NCBI RefSeq assembly: GCF_012641265.1 | Contig: NZ_JABAHZ010000001.1 | Location: forward strand, 806,001-870,000 | DNA from: Chitinophaga eiseniae | GTDB taxonomy: Bacteria; Bacteroidota; Bacteroidia; Chitinophagales; Chitinophagaceae | DNA: 64,000 nucleotides | Reading direction: 5' to 3' | Shown: positions 42,546-52,047 of the stretch, one piece after another | Layout of the letters: every line of letters begins with the position of its first letter | Numbering within the stretch: the stretch's first letter is position 1 | Translations under genes and position numbers: made by a program | Notes under the pieces: model-generated | The model's input: the letters and a program-made list of their open reading frames with translations, nothing else | Database searches by the model: none | Told to the model about the DNA's origin: nothing

Positions 42546-44093
42546 TTAATACTTTGCCGGCTGCCCGGATTTGGGCATCGATGCCTTAATAAAAGCACGG
42601 ATATCGTTGTTGCCGGTAGCCAGGTCGTCTTTACGCAGGTACATCATATGTCCGCTGCGGTAGCCATGCCAGGAGAGCCTGTCTTTCAGGCGGCCGCCCG
42701 GGTCCATTTGCCACATGCTGTATTTGGCATTGAAATAATCGCAGGCGCCATCATAGTAGCCCGACTGGATCATGACATGCAGGTAAGGATTGGCAGCCAT
42801 GGCCTGGCGCAGGTTTTCCCCGGTGTTATCATTATTACTATCCCATGGATGCACAGGCCCAAACATCAGGTATTTCAGATCAGTTTTAAAATCCAGTTCC
42901 TGCCGCAGGTAAATATTGATGGCGGGTGTAAACGCATGTAACCAGGAGGTAAGTTCTGCGTTGTAATCCGGGCCGTTCCCTGCATCTTCCCGGTCCATGC
43001 CGAGGTAGCGGGAGTCGAGGCGACCCACGGTATAGCCTTTGTCCCGCAGCAATTCTTTCCAGAAGAAATTAGGCGGTACATTGAGATTGTGCTGCAATAT
43101 TACTTTCTCTGACAGACCGGAATAGCGGGCCATTTTGGCGGCAATGGCCTTACGCTGCTGATCGTCGAGAAAGCCTCCCTGGCTGATAGCGGGTATCAGC
43201 TCATGGATGGTAAAGTCTTCGACTTCCGGAAGTACGGCGGAAAGGTCTTTTTGTTGTAAATCGGGCGACAATGCCTTATGGTACCAGGCAGTGGCTGCGA
43301 AATAGGGCAGGCGCAGGGCGGCATCTACCGGACCGTTGCGCGATATGCCCAATTCTGTGGGCGATACCAGGATTACGCCGTTCAGGTACATCCATTGTGC
43401 ATTTTGCAATTCCAGCGCGAGTCCCGATACCCGGGTGGTACCGTAGCTTTCCCCAATCAGGTACTTAGGAGAAGCCCACCTGTTCTGGCGGGAGACAAAA
43501 GTATTGATCCATTCGGCCAGGTAGCGGATATCGGCATTTACGCCAAAGAACTTTTCACGGGGTACATCTTTGCCGGTGATTCTCGAAAAACCAGTGTTGG
43601 CCGGATCTATATAAATGATGTCCGCAATATCGAGAATAGACTCTGGATTTTCGTGTATGCCGTAAGGTTGTACGGGATAGCCTTCATCGTCGATGTTCAA
43701 CAACCGGGGACCGGTATAGGCAATCTGCATCCATACGGAAGGCGTACCCGGACCACCGTTAAAGGAAATAACCAGGGGACGGTTTGCGCGGTCTTTGACA
43801 TCTGTTCTTTCATAATAGGTATAAAAGAGCCCGGCCAATACCTTTCCGTCCTGGTCCCATACAGGCTGTGTACCGGCAATCGCTTTATACGGGATCTTCT
43901 GGCCTTTCACCGTAACATCGTGGTAGGTGATGACCGTTGTATCCGGGTTGAGAATAACAGTTCCGTACTGCGGTGCATTTTCTTTAGAAGGTACCGGCGG
44001 CTTCGTGTTTTTTTGTTGTGCCTGTAGCTGTGACAGTCCAAAAGTGCCTGACAGCAATAACGATAGCATCAGTTGCTTGCTCATTATATTCAT
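42546..44093 (-). CDS. Serine carboxypeptidase-like protein (peptidase S10)
   Basis: A 515-residue secreted alpha/beta hydrolase of peptidase family S10: signal peptide ending at LQAQ, oxyanion/substrate region SFNGGPGTPSVWMQI, nucleophile GESYGTTR, acid residue region YDGACDYFNAKYSMW and the final His in WHGYRSGHMMYL. S10 enzymes remove C-terminal residues at acid pH. ATG 44084 (MSKQL) is an alternative start. Single gene with AraC gene downstream on the same strand after 85 bases. Confidence 0.92.
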   Translation of the reverse strand: MNIMSKQLMLSLLLSGTFGLSQLQAQQKNTKPPVPSKENAPQYGTVILNPDTTVITYHDVTVKGQKIPYKAIAGTQPVWDQDGKVLAGLFYTYYERTDVKDRANRPLVISFNGGPGTPSVWMQIAYTGPRLLNIDDEGYPVQPYGIHENPESILDIADIIYIDPANTGFSRITGKDVPREKFFGVNADIRYLAEWINTFVSRQNRWASPKYLIGESYGTTRVSGLALELQNAQWMYLNGVILVSPTELGISRNGPVDAALRLPYFAATAWYHKALSPDLQQKDLSAVLPEVEDFTIHELIPAISQGGFLDDQQRKAIAAKMARYSGLSEKVILQHNLNVPPNFFWKELLRDKGYTVGRLDSRYLGMDREDAGNGPDYNAELTSWLHAFTPAINIYLRQELDFKTDLKYLMFGPVHPWDSNNDNTGENLRQAMAANPYLHVMIQSGYYDGACDYFNAKYSMWQMDPGGRLKDRLSWHGYRSGHMMYLRKDDLATGNNDIRAFIKASMPKSGQPAKY

Positions 44094-44178
44094 GGATCGG
44101 ATCTTGATTGGATTTAAAGATTATGCAAAAGCCGCATAAATTCAAATACTTTAGGATGAGTGGAGCAAGGCTGCCTGG

Positions 44179-44970
44179 TTACTGCTGAAAATCACTAGGC
44201 CTTCTTCCCACCAGCTTAAAGAAAGTATTGCTGAATGCAGAAACGCTGTTGTACCCAGTATCCCAGGCTATTTCATTGATGGTTTTCTCTGTCTCCAGCA
44301 GGTATCCCATGGCTTTGATCATCCGGGCCAGCTTCAGGTATTGAAAGAAAGAGATGTCCATGGTGGCGCGGAAAAGTCTTGTCAATGTACGCTCGCTGTA
44401 GTTGAATGCATGTCCCACCGATTCCAGGGTAAGCGGCTCAGCAAGGTTTTCCTGTATATACCTGAGCACGGGCTGCAACCGGGGATTATCGGTAGTGGGC
44501 AAAGTAATAGGAAGGGGTACGGAGCTGATTTCAGGCAGCATGTCCTTGATGGCCTTAATGAATGTAAAGCGCTTATCGCCCGGCAATATGTCTCCGTCCC
44601 ATTGGGCTGTATGCAGGATCATTTCCAGCAGCAGGTTGCTGACCGGGTAAATACCTGTCTTGGTATAAAAAGGATCGTCCTGGTCTTCCGGCTCACTGAA
44701 AAAATAAATAGTACGTACAAAATTCGCCGGGTACCGGTGCTGAAAATAATGTTCTACTCCTGCGGGCACCCACATATAGTGCCGGGCGGGCAGAAAGTAG
44801 GTTTTATCTTTTGTATATAAAAAAGCAGCGCCTCCTTCAACATAGGTGAGCTGTCCTTTGTTATGCTTATGGGAGGAAAAATGATGTTCTGTTTTCCAAT
44901 GCCATACATAGGCTGATTCCGGGATGGCATCAACAGCGTTCAATATCAGTAGTGGATCAAAATCGCTCAT
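44179..44970 (-). CDS. AraC-family transcriptional regulator
   Basis: A 263-residue regulator with an N-terminal cupin-like sensing domain (FSSHKHNKGQLTYVEGG, ARHYMWVPAGVEHYF) and a C-terminal double helix-turn-helix (LTLESVGHAFNYSERTLTRLF; INEIAWDTGYNSVSAFSNTFF). It is divergent from the TolC-HlyD-MFS exporter operon with an 86-base gap to the TolC ATG, so it very likely controls that operon in response to a small molecule. Ligand unknown. Confidence 0.92.
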   Translation of the reverse strand: MSDFDPLLILNAVDAIPESAYVWHWKTEHHFSSHKHNKGQLTYVEGGAAFLYTKDKTYFLPARHYMWVPAGVEHYFQHRYPANFVRTIYFFSEPEDQDDPFYTKTGIYPVSNLLLEMILHTAQWDGDILPGDKRFTFIKAIKDMLPEISSVPLPITLPTTDNPRLQPVLRYIQENLAEPLTLESVGHAFNYSERTLTRLFRATMDISFFQYLKLARMIKAMGYLLETEKTINEIAWDTGYNSVSAFSNTFFKLVGRRPSDFQQ

Positions 44971-45056
44971 TTGGCCGGATCTAACAATTTTATGGCAATT
45001 TATAGAAAATAAATTAACTAATCGGGTTGGAACTTTGCATCTTCATCACTATAAAT

Positions 45057-46391
45057 ATGTCTAGAATTACTAATAAGTGGCTGGCAGGAGGGGTGTTGAT
45101 TGCACTTTTCACCACACAGACAGCCCTTAGTCAGGCCCCCGAGAAGAACACCCTAACGTTAACGGATGTATGGAAAAGAGCTGATGCTTACAACCGGCAA
45201 TTGCAAATGCAGTATCTCCATGTACAAAGTATGGACGAACGTACTAAAACAGCCAGGGATGAGCGTTTACCAGAAGTGAAAGCCAGTGGCTTATATGCCC
45301 GCGTATCCAATCTCGCTATCTACCAGGACGGATTATTACATTCCCCCACGCAATATCCCGTGGTGCATGCTTATTACCAGTTTGGGGCAGATGCCTACCT
45401 GAATGTATATAACGGGGGAAAAACATCCCGGGAAATCAAGGCCAGGCAAACCGAAGCGGAACTGGCCACAGAACAAAAAAATCTTACTGTTACAGAAATA
45501 CATTATAAAGCGGCAGCAGCCTACCTGGATATCTACCGGGGACGGATATACGAAAAAGTATTGTTGCAGGATATCGCCGAAAGGGAAAAGCAACTGGAGG
45601 AAATCCGCCACCTGCACCAGAATGGGGTGGTATTGAAAAGTGATGTACTTCGGGCCGAGCTGATGCTATCCAAACAAAAAATGACCCTGCTCGAAATACG
45701 GAATGGGATACAGATCTCCAACCAGCGGCTGAATATCATGATTGGTCAGCCAGACAGCAGCAATAACCAGCTATCCCTTGATACACTGGTAGTGCCGCAG
45801 GCGCCGGTACGCAGCTACGAAGACTATCTTGCTGATGCTTACGAGCACTCATTTGTCTTTAAGATTTCAGAGAAGGAAACCGCATTGCGTGAATTGAAAC
45901 TGAAGGATGTAAAAAGTAACATACTCCCTAAAGTAGGATTGTATGCGGAGTACGCCTACACCTATCCCCAGATACTTTTTTATCCTTACTCCATCGCGTT
46001 ATATGGACTGGGACAAACGGGAGTGAAAGCGGCGGTTCCCATCTCCGCATTTTATCAGAATAAGCATAAAAAGCAGGAAGCAAAGATCAACCTGGAGCGC
46101 CAGGAAATAGAACATGCCGATACCAAAGACCAGGTGCGCGAGGAGGTACAAGCTGCCTACCTGCGCTACACAGAGGCGTTAACACGCATCCAGGTAGCCA
46201 ACGACAATATCACACAGGCAAAAGAGAATTTCCGGATTGTCAATAATACCTATTTCAATCAGCTGTCTTTGCTCACAGATCTGCTGGACGCAGAAACGCA
46301 ACTGCTGCAGTCCCGCTTTGACCTGACCACAGCTGAAGTAACCGCACAATTACAATACTATCAATTATTGAAAGCAACAGGCAACCTTTAA
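45057..46391 (+). CDS. TolC-family outer-membrane channel
   Basis: A 444-residue TolC-like protein: signal peptide (MSRITNKWLAGG..., cleaved after ALS), then two repeats of long coiled-coil helices and short barrel strands, e.g. AAAYLDIYRGRIYEKVLLQDI and RYTEALTRIQVANDNITQAKENF. The frame extends back to TTG 45027, inside a likely -7 region (GAACTTTG 45030-45037); ATG 45057 is the start. First gene of a three-gene exporter unit with gaps of 3 and 2 bases. Confidence 0.92.
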   Translation: MSRITNKWLAGGVLIALFTTQTALSQAPEKNTLTLTDVWKRADAYNRQLQMQYLHVQSMDERTKTARDERLPEVKASGLYARVSNLAIYQDGLLHSPTQYPVVHAYYQFGADAYLNVYNGGKTSREIKARQTEAELATEQKNLTVTEIHYKAAAAYLDIYRGRIYEKVLLQDIAEREKQLEEIRHLHQNGVVLKSDVLRAELMLSKQKMTLLEIRNGIQISNQRLNIMIGQPDSSNNQLSLDTLVVPQAPVRSYEDYLADAYEHSFVFKISEKETALRELKLKDVKSNILPKVGLYAEYAYTYPQILFYPYSIALYGLGQTGVKAAVPISAFYQNKHKKQEAKINLERQEIEHADTKDQVREEVQAAYLRYTEALTRIQVANDNITQAKENFRIVNNTYFNQLSLLTDLLDAETQLLQSRFDLTTAEVTAQLQYYQLLKATGNL

Positions 46392-46394
46392 TAT

Positions 46395-47468
46395 ATGAAC
46401 AAGACGAACACCAACACCACTACTAACAAAACCGACAGACTCATTTCCCGTATTACTACTATCATTGCTGCGATCGTGGTAGTATGCCTGGGTATTTGGG
46501 GGATAAGCACCCTGTTGCAGCACTGGAAGTTTGAGGAAACCAACGATGCACAAATCGACGAGTACATTAATCCCGTTGTAGCCAAGGTAACCGGCTATGT
46601 AGAAGAGATCCGCTATGAAGAAAACCAGGAGGTAAAAAAAGGTGATACGTTGATTATCATAGATAACAGCGAATATGCCGCGCAACAACAAGAAGCGGAA
46701 GCCTCGTTGCTCAACGCCCGTGCGCAGGTAACTGTGCTGGAAAGCAGTGTTACTACCTCGGCGCAGACAGCCAGGGTATACGAATCGCAGATAGCGGCGG
46801 CCAAAGCAAAACTTGTAAACCAGGAACAGGAATATGATCGTTACAAAAAATTATATGATGTAGAATCTGCCACCAAACAACAGCTGGAGAAAGTAGAGGC
46901 CGCGTTGGCAGTAGCCCGTTCTGATTACAAAACCGCGGAGGATGCCTACCAGGCATCGCTGGCTAAGATCAATGATGCCAGGGTACAGCAGAGCGCCCTG
47001 AATGCAGAAATAAAGAGGAGAGAAGCCGTAGTGACCAAAAATGATCTTAACGTATCCTACACCATTATCACAGCGCCCTATAACGGTAAAATGGGACGCC
47101 GCACCATACAACCCAAGCAGCTGGTGCAGGCAGGGCAGGTGCTGGCTTATATTGTAGACTGGGAAGCGGGCAAATGGGTAGTGGCCAATTTCAAAGAAAC
47201 ACAGATCCGCCATATGAATATCGGTGAAACCGCGAGCATAGTAGTGGATGCTTTCCCCGGAAAGAAACTCACAGGAAAAATCGAATCGCTATCCGGCGCC
47301 ACTGGCAGCCGGTTTTCACTGTTGCCGCCGGACAATGCCACCGGTAACTTCGTAAAAATAGCCCAGCGCATCCCGGTACGTATACGCCTCAGCGGCACAC
47401 CGGAAGAGCTGAAGCAGCTGTCGGCCGGGATGAATGTGAATGTGTCCGTCGCAAAAGAACGTCAATAA
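46395..47468 (+). CDS. HlyD/EmrA-type membrane fusion protein
   Basis: A 357-residue periplasmic adaptor with one N-terminal membrane helix (IIAAIVVVCLGIWGISTLL), a split lipoyl domain (YVEEIRYEENQEVKKGDTLIII ... LNVSYTIITAPYNGKMG), a long coiled-coil hairpin of Ala/Gln/Glu-rich helices, and a barrel domain. In EmrAB-TolC systems this protein joins the MFS pump to the outer-membrane channel. Starts 4 bases after tolC stop. Confidence 0.93.
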   Translation: MNKTNTNTTTNKTDRLISRITTIIAAIVVVCLGIWGISTLLQHWKFEETNDAQIDEYINPVVAKVTGYVEEIRYEENQEVKKGDTLIIIDNSEYAAQQQEAEASLLNARAQVTVLESSVTTSAQTARVYESQIAAAKAKLVNQEQEYDRYKKLYDVESATKQQLEKVEAALAVARSDYKTAEDAYQASLAKINDARVQQSALNAEIKRREAVVTKNDLNVSYTIITAPYNGKMGRRTIQPKQLVQAGQVLAYIVDWEAGKWVVANFKETQIRHMNIGETASIVVDAFPGKKLTGKIESLSGATGSRFSLLPPDNATGNFVKIAQRIPVRIRLSGTPEELKQLSAGMNVNVSVAKERQ

Positions 47469-47470
47469 CT

Positions 47471-49066
47471 ATGGGGCAAAGTAAACAGATATTTCGTTCC
47501 TGGGTGCCTGAATGGTTGATCCGGTTGACAATTTTCCTGGTGCTGTTTCCAACAGTGATGCTATTTGCGTTATCGACGGCTAACGTGAACGCAGCTACGG
47601 GATTTTATGGCGCCGAACCCCAGGATATTCAATTTTCCATGCTCTTGTATTATGCCGCCCTGGTGGCTTTTACCCCGTTGGAAAAACGCTTTTTCAGCCG
47701 CATCGCTACCAAGGAATATTTCCTGATTTGTTTGGTGTTGCAGGTAATCGTTACTTACTGGTGTTATCATACCAGGGAAGTGGCAGTGCTTTTTATCTGC
47801 CGTTTTTTACAAGGTATTCTTAACTGTGGCGTCACCAGCATCTGTTTAACATTGTTGTTTAGCAGGCTGAAGTCGGAGCACGCGCGTGAAACCGGTTACG
47901 CCATTTTTTACGGGATGATCCTTTGTTCGGGTTCTTTAACTTCGCTGATCACTGCCCCGCTGGTAGACGATTTTGAGTACAATGTGTTGTATAAGATGGT
48001 CATTTACACCTTTGTACCGGGAGCTACCTTGTTATTGTTGTTGATGAACCGGGTGCACCTTGTGCGCCGGGTACCGCTTTACCAGCTCGACTGGACCAGC
48101 TTCTTCCTATATGCGCCGATGCTTATTTTATTGGGGTATATATTGATCTACGGGCAACAATATTACTGGCTACAGGATCCCCGGATTGTTGGAAGCGTCA
48201 TTGGCATTGTATTGCTGACCGCTACGTTTGTGGTCAGGCAATTGCATCGCAAGCGCCCGTTCATTAATATGGAGGTATTCAAATCCAGATCATTTATATT
48301 TGGAATTACCTTACTGGGCGGCCTGTACCTGATCCGCGGCGCGTTTAATATTACCACCAGCTACTTCTCCAATGTATTGGGAATGGACCCGTTGCATACG
48401 TATGAGCTGTTGAGCTATAACCTGGTGGGGATTGTGATAGGAGCCATTATTGCAGCGAGACTGGTTATAAAAAAGCGCCCCTTACAATTCATCTGGCTGG
48501 TAGGCTTTTTCCTGTTATTGGTATTTCACAGTGTCATGTACTTCCTGTTTACGTCTGAGGTAGACGAGGCTACTTTTATATTGCCACTGCTGCTACAGGG
48601 AATGGGAGCAGGGATGTTGCTTACGCCGATTGTATTATTTATCATTTCGTCCGTGCCGGAAGCCATTAGCGTATCCGCTTCCACCGCCGGAGTGTTTATC
48701 CGTTTTACATTCTTTGGATTAAGTACGGCGCTGATCAATTATTTCTCGCTTTATTTTACCAGGACGCACGCCACGCGACTCAGCGACGGTGTATCCAGGG
48801 TAGATAATGGTTTGGCAGAACGTTTACAAATTTACCAGGCGGCGCTGCAGTCCCGTGGATTAATGGTAGACCAGGCAGCGCGGCTGGCGCCGGGTTTATT
48901 GGATAAAGCCATCCAAAAACAAGCCTTCCTGAAATACGCAATGGACTACTATGAGCTGATCGCCATCCTGATAATGATATTAATGCTCTTAATTGTGATA
49001 ACGCCTTATATTAGTCGCACCAGCATTAACGTAAAAACGAAGCAGCCTGCTGCGGCTACGGTATAG
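47471..49066 (+). CDS. MFS transporter (DHA2/EmrB-like)
   Basis: A 531-residue pump with about 14 membrane helices, the DHA2 size. Features include YYAALVAFTPLEKRFFSRIATK near the first cytoplasmic loop and RFLQGILNCGVTSICLTLLF. With TolC and HlyD genes directly upstream it completes a tripartite efflux system for a small molecule or drug across both membranes. The classical EmrB signature is degenerate, so the substrate class is uncertain. Confidence 0.9.
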   Translation: MGQSKQIFRSWVPEWLIRLTIFLVLFPTVMLFALSTANVNAATGFYGAEPQDIQFSMLLYYAALVAFTPLEKRFFSRIATKEYFLICLVLQVIVTYWCYHTREVAVLFICRFLQGILNCGVTSICLTLLFSRLKSEHARETGYAIFYGMILCSGSLTSLITAPLVDDFEYNVLYKMVIYTFVPGATLLLLLMNRVHLVRRVPLYQLDWTSFFLYAPMLILLGYILIYGQQYYWLQDPRIVGSVIGIVLLTATFVVRQLHRKRPFINMEVFKSRSFIFGITLLGGLYLIRGAFNITTSYFSNVLGMDPLHTYELLSYNLVGIVIGAIIAARLVIKKRPLQFIWLVGFFLLLVFHSVMYFLFTSEVDEATFILPLLLQGMGAGMLLTPIVLFIISSVPEAISVSASTAGVFIRFTFFGLSTALINYFSLYFTRTHATRLSDGVSRVDNGLAERLQIYQAALQSRGLMVDQAARLAPGLLDKAIQKQAFLKYAMDYYELIAILIMILMLLIVITPYISRTSINVKTKQPAAATV

Positions 49067-49163
49067 GTTAAACGATATGATGATAATCTTATCATGAGCC
49101 TGTGTGACAGGAATAACCGGAAGATATAGATCTTGTATCTTTACAGGAAGCAGGACCTATATC

Positions 49164-49613
49164 ATGAAAAAGTTGTTGACTAAGTTTAAAATAGCATTTC
49201 TCCCTTTTTTACTAATTACAGTCTCATTATTAGTTGGTTATACCTTCCTGAACTGGTTGATCTTTGTGTATTGGGATGTTTCATTGATCCGCGACGATAT
49301 ACACCAGTTATTTATACCTATGCTATTAGCGGGTGTGGCGATTATCGTGTATCTGCGTCCCCGGATAAAGCGGCTAAACCTCGATAACAAAAAGGATACT
49401 GGATATTTCCTCTATCAGATAGCCGCCTGGATATTTATCATGGCCCCATTGGTCATTGCCCAGTATTACATGGTATCGGCTACAGGCAAGCTTACAAAGC
49501 TCAATAATATTAACGAGATCAAACAACCGTTGTCCAGGTATTACCAACTGGATCATTTTTATATTGATAAACACCAGGCGGGAATTGACTATTGTATACA
49601 CGAAAAGTATTAG
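49164..49613 (+). pseudogene. Rhomboid-family gene, N-terminal fragment
   Basis: A 149-codon open frame (MKKLLTKFKIAFLPFLLITV start) with two or three membrane segments, ending in YCIHEKY-stop. From memory, intact Bacteroidota rhomboid-family proteins begin this way and continue through a soluble region containing an SNRLSDE motif. Here that motif appears at once in another frame (VYTKSISNRLSDEKKQ), as if about 70 codons had been lost out of frame near 49590. A -7-like TATCTTTA lies at 49136-49143, so transcription may persist. Alternatively it is a short membrane protein of its own. Confidence 0.6.
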
Positions 49614-49836
49614 TAACCGCCTTAGTGATGAAAAGAAGCAGTTGGCTTACAAACAATTTTTAGCTGACAATGAGGCGGCTTTTGATTCCCTGGATGTTAC
49701 ACAATTTTCTTTCCTGAAGCGCGCCGAAAATAATGATGATAGAGACGGGCTTCGCAAGGTAATAAAGAAGAGTAACAAATATAACGACGATGCGGCGCCT
49801 GTTTTGCTGTTGCCTAAGAACACATCTTTTTCGTAG
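49580..49836 (+). pseudogene. Rhomboid-family gene, middle fragment in shifted frame
   Basis: This frame reads TKSISNRLSDEKKQLAYKQF and on to NTSFS, then TAG at 49834-49836. After the stop the same frame continues without another stop: 22 codons including a hydrophobic stretch (FLISLIVVIPLWFIMVLIPG) lead straight into the rhomboid domain. The TAG therefore looks like a nonsense mutation within one ancestral gene. No start codon of its own is convincing. Confidence 0.6.
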
Positions 49837-49902
49837 AAAGATAATGCTTCACTTCACGCGTTTTTAATTTCCCTGATTGTCGTTATCCCATTATGGTTTA
49901 TT

Positions 49903-51120
49903 ATGGTATTGATTCCAGGGTTAAAAGAGCCAGTGAAGACACGCTGGAGGGAAGCCTCAGACGACCTTTGGGTGGAATTATGGCAAACTTTACGGCCCCG
50001 GAAAGGCTTTTTTATGACGCCTTTATTGGGGGGTATCAACGTACTGATTTGGGTGGCTATGGTATTTGCCGGAATCGGGGTTATATCATTCCATGCAACA
50101 GACTTGCTACCCTGGGGGGCTAATTTTGGTCCGTTGACGTTGCACGGGGAATGGTGGCGGTTACTAACCTGTATTTTTCTGCATGGAGGCGCAATGCACC
50201 TGTTTTCCAATATGGTTGGATTGATGCTGGTAGGTGTATTATTGGAAGAGGTAGTTGGAAGTTATTATTTTCTGTTCCTGTACATATTAACAGGCGTTAT
50301 TGCCACTATTGTCAGTGTTTATTGGCGGCCGGATGTAATAGGCGTGGGTGCATCGGGCGCTATATTTGGGCTGGCAGGCGTGCTGGCGGCGCTCTTGCTT
50401 GTAAAGAAATTCCCAACGGATACGAGTACACGAAAAGCGCTTTTAATCTCTATACTGACGTTTGTTGGCATTAACCTGTTAGTCGGGCTGACCGGTGCGG
50501 TGGACAATGCTGCACACATAGGCGGTTTAGTAAGTGGTTTCCTGTTAGGGCTTATATCTCCTTATTTAATAAAAAAACAATTAGATCGGGCTTCACGTGG
50601 CAACAGTAAATTGGGATTTTATTTCTCGAACGTACTGCCTGCAGATTGTACACCCATATTGATTTCAGGCGAAGATACCAGGCAACTGGCCAATTTTGTA
50701 TATGTGGTATACGAAGATACTGATATTAAAAGCGTTTATGAGATCAGATCTCAATTTCAGGTAGGCCAGTATGGCTGGCAGGCATTTTTGGCGGATCAGC
50801 TGTTGGTAATAGGACATGAAGACTTTTTTTACCTGTATGATCTGCAACAGCAGTCAAATCTCTTACGGCTTGCGTTGAATGGCTATTTTGGCCATTGCCG
50901 CGAGAATAACGGTCATTTCTTCGTTACAGACTCCACAGGTATTTATTGTATCGATAAGCAGGGACAGGTACGTTGGCATAACGACAACCTGGCTGTTGAC
51001 GGTGTAATTATTAATTCATTCGAGGGTAAACACATTAACGCGGACGGAGAGTGGGATCCTCCGGGCGGTTGGCGGCCATTTACATTGGATGCTGCTACCG
51101 GGAAGGTTGTCAGCTCATAG
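49903..51120 (+). CDS. Rhomboid protease domain fused to an unknown C-terminal domain
   Basis: A 405-codon frame. Residues about 40-225 are a rhomboid intramembrane serine protease: FLHGGAMHLFSNM, nucleophile GVGASGAIFGLAG (S151) and DNAAHIGG (H205) are intact. Residues about 237-405 are soluble and unrelated to rhomboids: KLGFYFSNVLPADCTPI, YGWQAFLADQLLVIGHE, LYDL, NGYFGHC and EWDPPGGWRPF. This part resembles a stand-alone bacterial protein family I cannot name. The N-terminal exons-equivalent of the ancestral protein are broken just upstream, so the product may be truncated or not made. Confidence 0.75.
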   Translation: MVLIPGLKEPVKTRWREASDDLWVELWQTLRPRKGFFMTPLLGGINVLIWVAMVFAGIGVISFHATDLLPWGANFGPLTLHGEWWRLLTCIFLHGGAMHLFSNMVGLMLVGVLLEEVVGSYYFLFLYILTGVIATIVSVYWRPDVIGVGASGAIFGLAGVLAALLLVKKFPTDTSTRKALLISILTFVGINLLVGLTGAVDNAAHIGGLVSGFLLGLISPYLIKKQLDRASRGNSKLGFYFSNVLPADCTPILISGEDTRQLANFVYVVYEDTDIKSVYEIRSQFQVGQYGWQAFLADQLLVIGHEDFFYLYDLQQQSNLLRLALNGYFGHCRENNGHFFVTDSTGIYCIDKQGQVRWHNDNLAVDGVIINSFEGKHINADGEWDPPGGWRPFTLDAATGKVVSS

Positions 51121-51383
51121 TATTTCAGCAAAGAAACATCTTACTAACAGCAACGGCTCCCTGGCAATAGCTACGGAGGTTGGAATGCTTATGTCGTTTT
51201 AAGTAACGGCTAAGCGTAGGAGATAGTTATGTTATTATCATTAGATATAAACTGAATTGTTTTATTTAACATAATATAAATTATAGGAATAATTTCAACC
51301 CTTTAAAGAGTACTGGAAAGTCTCTAATCTCATGGGGCGATTTTGAATTTTTAGGCGTCCATCCCTCTTATATCATTAAAAAT

Positions 51384-51454
51384 GAATGCGCTGAGAATTG
51401 AATAAAAAGATAATACCTGTACCAACTATCGTATATTTCACTCTCAGCGCATTC
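51384..51454. repeat. 13-bp perfect inverted repeat with 45-base loop
   Basis: GAATGCGCTGAGA (51384-51396) pairs with TCTCAGCGCATTC (51442-51454); after one mismatch AAAA/TTTT also pair, and CGTCC/GGACG (51356-51360, 51460-51464) can extend the stem with a bulge. It lies in the 445-base gap (51121-51565) between the rhomboid frame and the Rid gene, where I see no gene. It could be a structured RNA or the remnant of a mobile element. Confidence 0.6.
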
Positions 51455-51510
51455 GTTTTGGACGGAATCGCGACATCTATCCCATTCCTGGATCCATAGA
51501 ATTTGTGTCA

Positions 51511-51544
51511 AATAAAAAACGCCGATGGATATCCTCCACCGGCG
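51511..51544 (-). terminator. Intrinsic terminator of the Rid-family gene
   Basis: On the minus strand CGCCGGTGGA pairs with TCCATCGGCG (one G-T wobble) between 51544 and 51520, followed by TTTTTTATT. It lies 22 bases after the stop at 51566. Confidence 0.82.
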
Positions 51545-51565
51545 CAAAAAATTACTAATGATATT

Positions 51566-51976
51566 CTACTGCCGCTTTACAGCCAGTACTTCGATCTCAA
51601 TTAACATACCATCCAGGGCTAACCTGGGCACCGGAATTAATGTATTGATCGGGAATTTTTTGTTGGGCCAGATTATCAGCGTCTCCTCCGACAATATTTT
51701 CAACTTCTCCATATCATGAGCTACTACCAGTGTGGTTTGTTTTATGACATCCTGGAGCGTTAACTGTTGCGAAGCCAGGGCAATCGCCAGGTTCTCAAAC
51801 GCTTGTTTTACCTGTGTGCGAAAATCATTGACCAGATGCCCGGTAATGGTTTCTCCACCTTGTCCTGCTACATATACCAAAGTGTGACCCGGGGGCACCA
51901 CGGCCAGGTGTGAATACGCATTAGGTGTTGGATCGTATAATCCTTCGGGATTGATGAGCTGTACTATCTTTTCCAT
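51566..51976 (-). CDS. Rid-family protein (RidA-like)
   Basis: A 136-residue Rid protein with the family landmarks HLAVVPPGHTLVYVAGQGG, VKQAFENLAIALASQQLTLQDVIKQTTLVV and FPINTLIPVPRLALDGMLIEIEVLAV. RidA hydrolyses reactive enamines/imines formed by PLP enzymes; it needs an Arg near the C-terminus. Here LIPVPRLALDGMLIEIE keeps an Arg, but the usual TxVxVxxL spacing differs, so it may belong to a Rid1-7 subgroup with another activity. Single gene. Confidence 0.85.
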   Translation of the reverse strand: MEKIVQLINPEGLYDPTPNAYSHLAVVPPGHTLVYVAGQGGETITGHLVNDFRTQVKQAFENLAIALASQQLTLQDVIKQTTLVVAHDMEKLKILSEETLIIWPNKKFPINTLIPVPRLALDGMLIEIEVLAVKRQ

Positions 51977-52047
51977 ACTGTTGAGCTGTTTTTACAGCAC
52001 AAAGTAACCACAAAGGCGTATGTCATTACAAGTACAGAAATGATTGT

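Noticed and set aside
43278..44027. 249-codon plus-strand frame inside the S10 peptidase gene
   Set aside because: Antisense to a peptidase with complete S10 motifs; no domain in the shadow.
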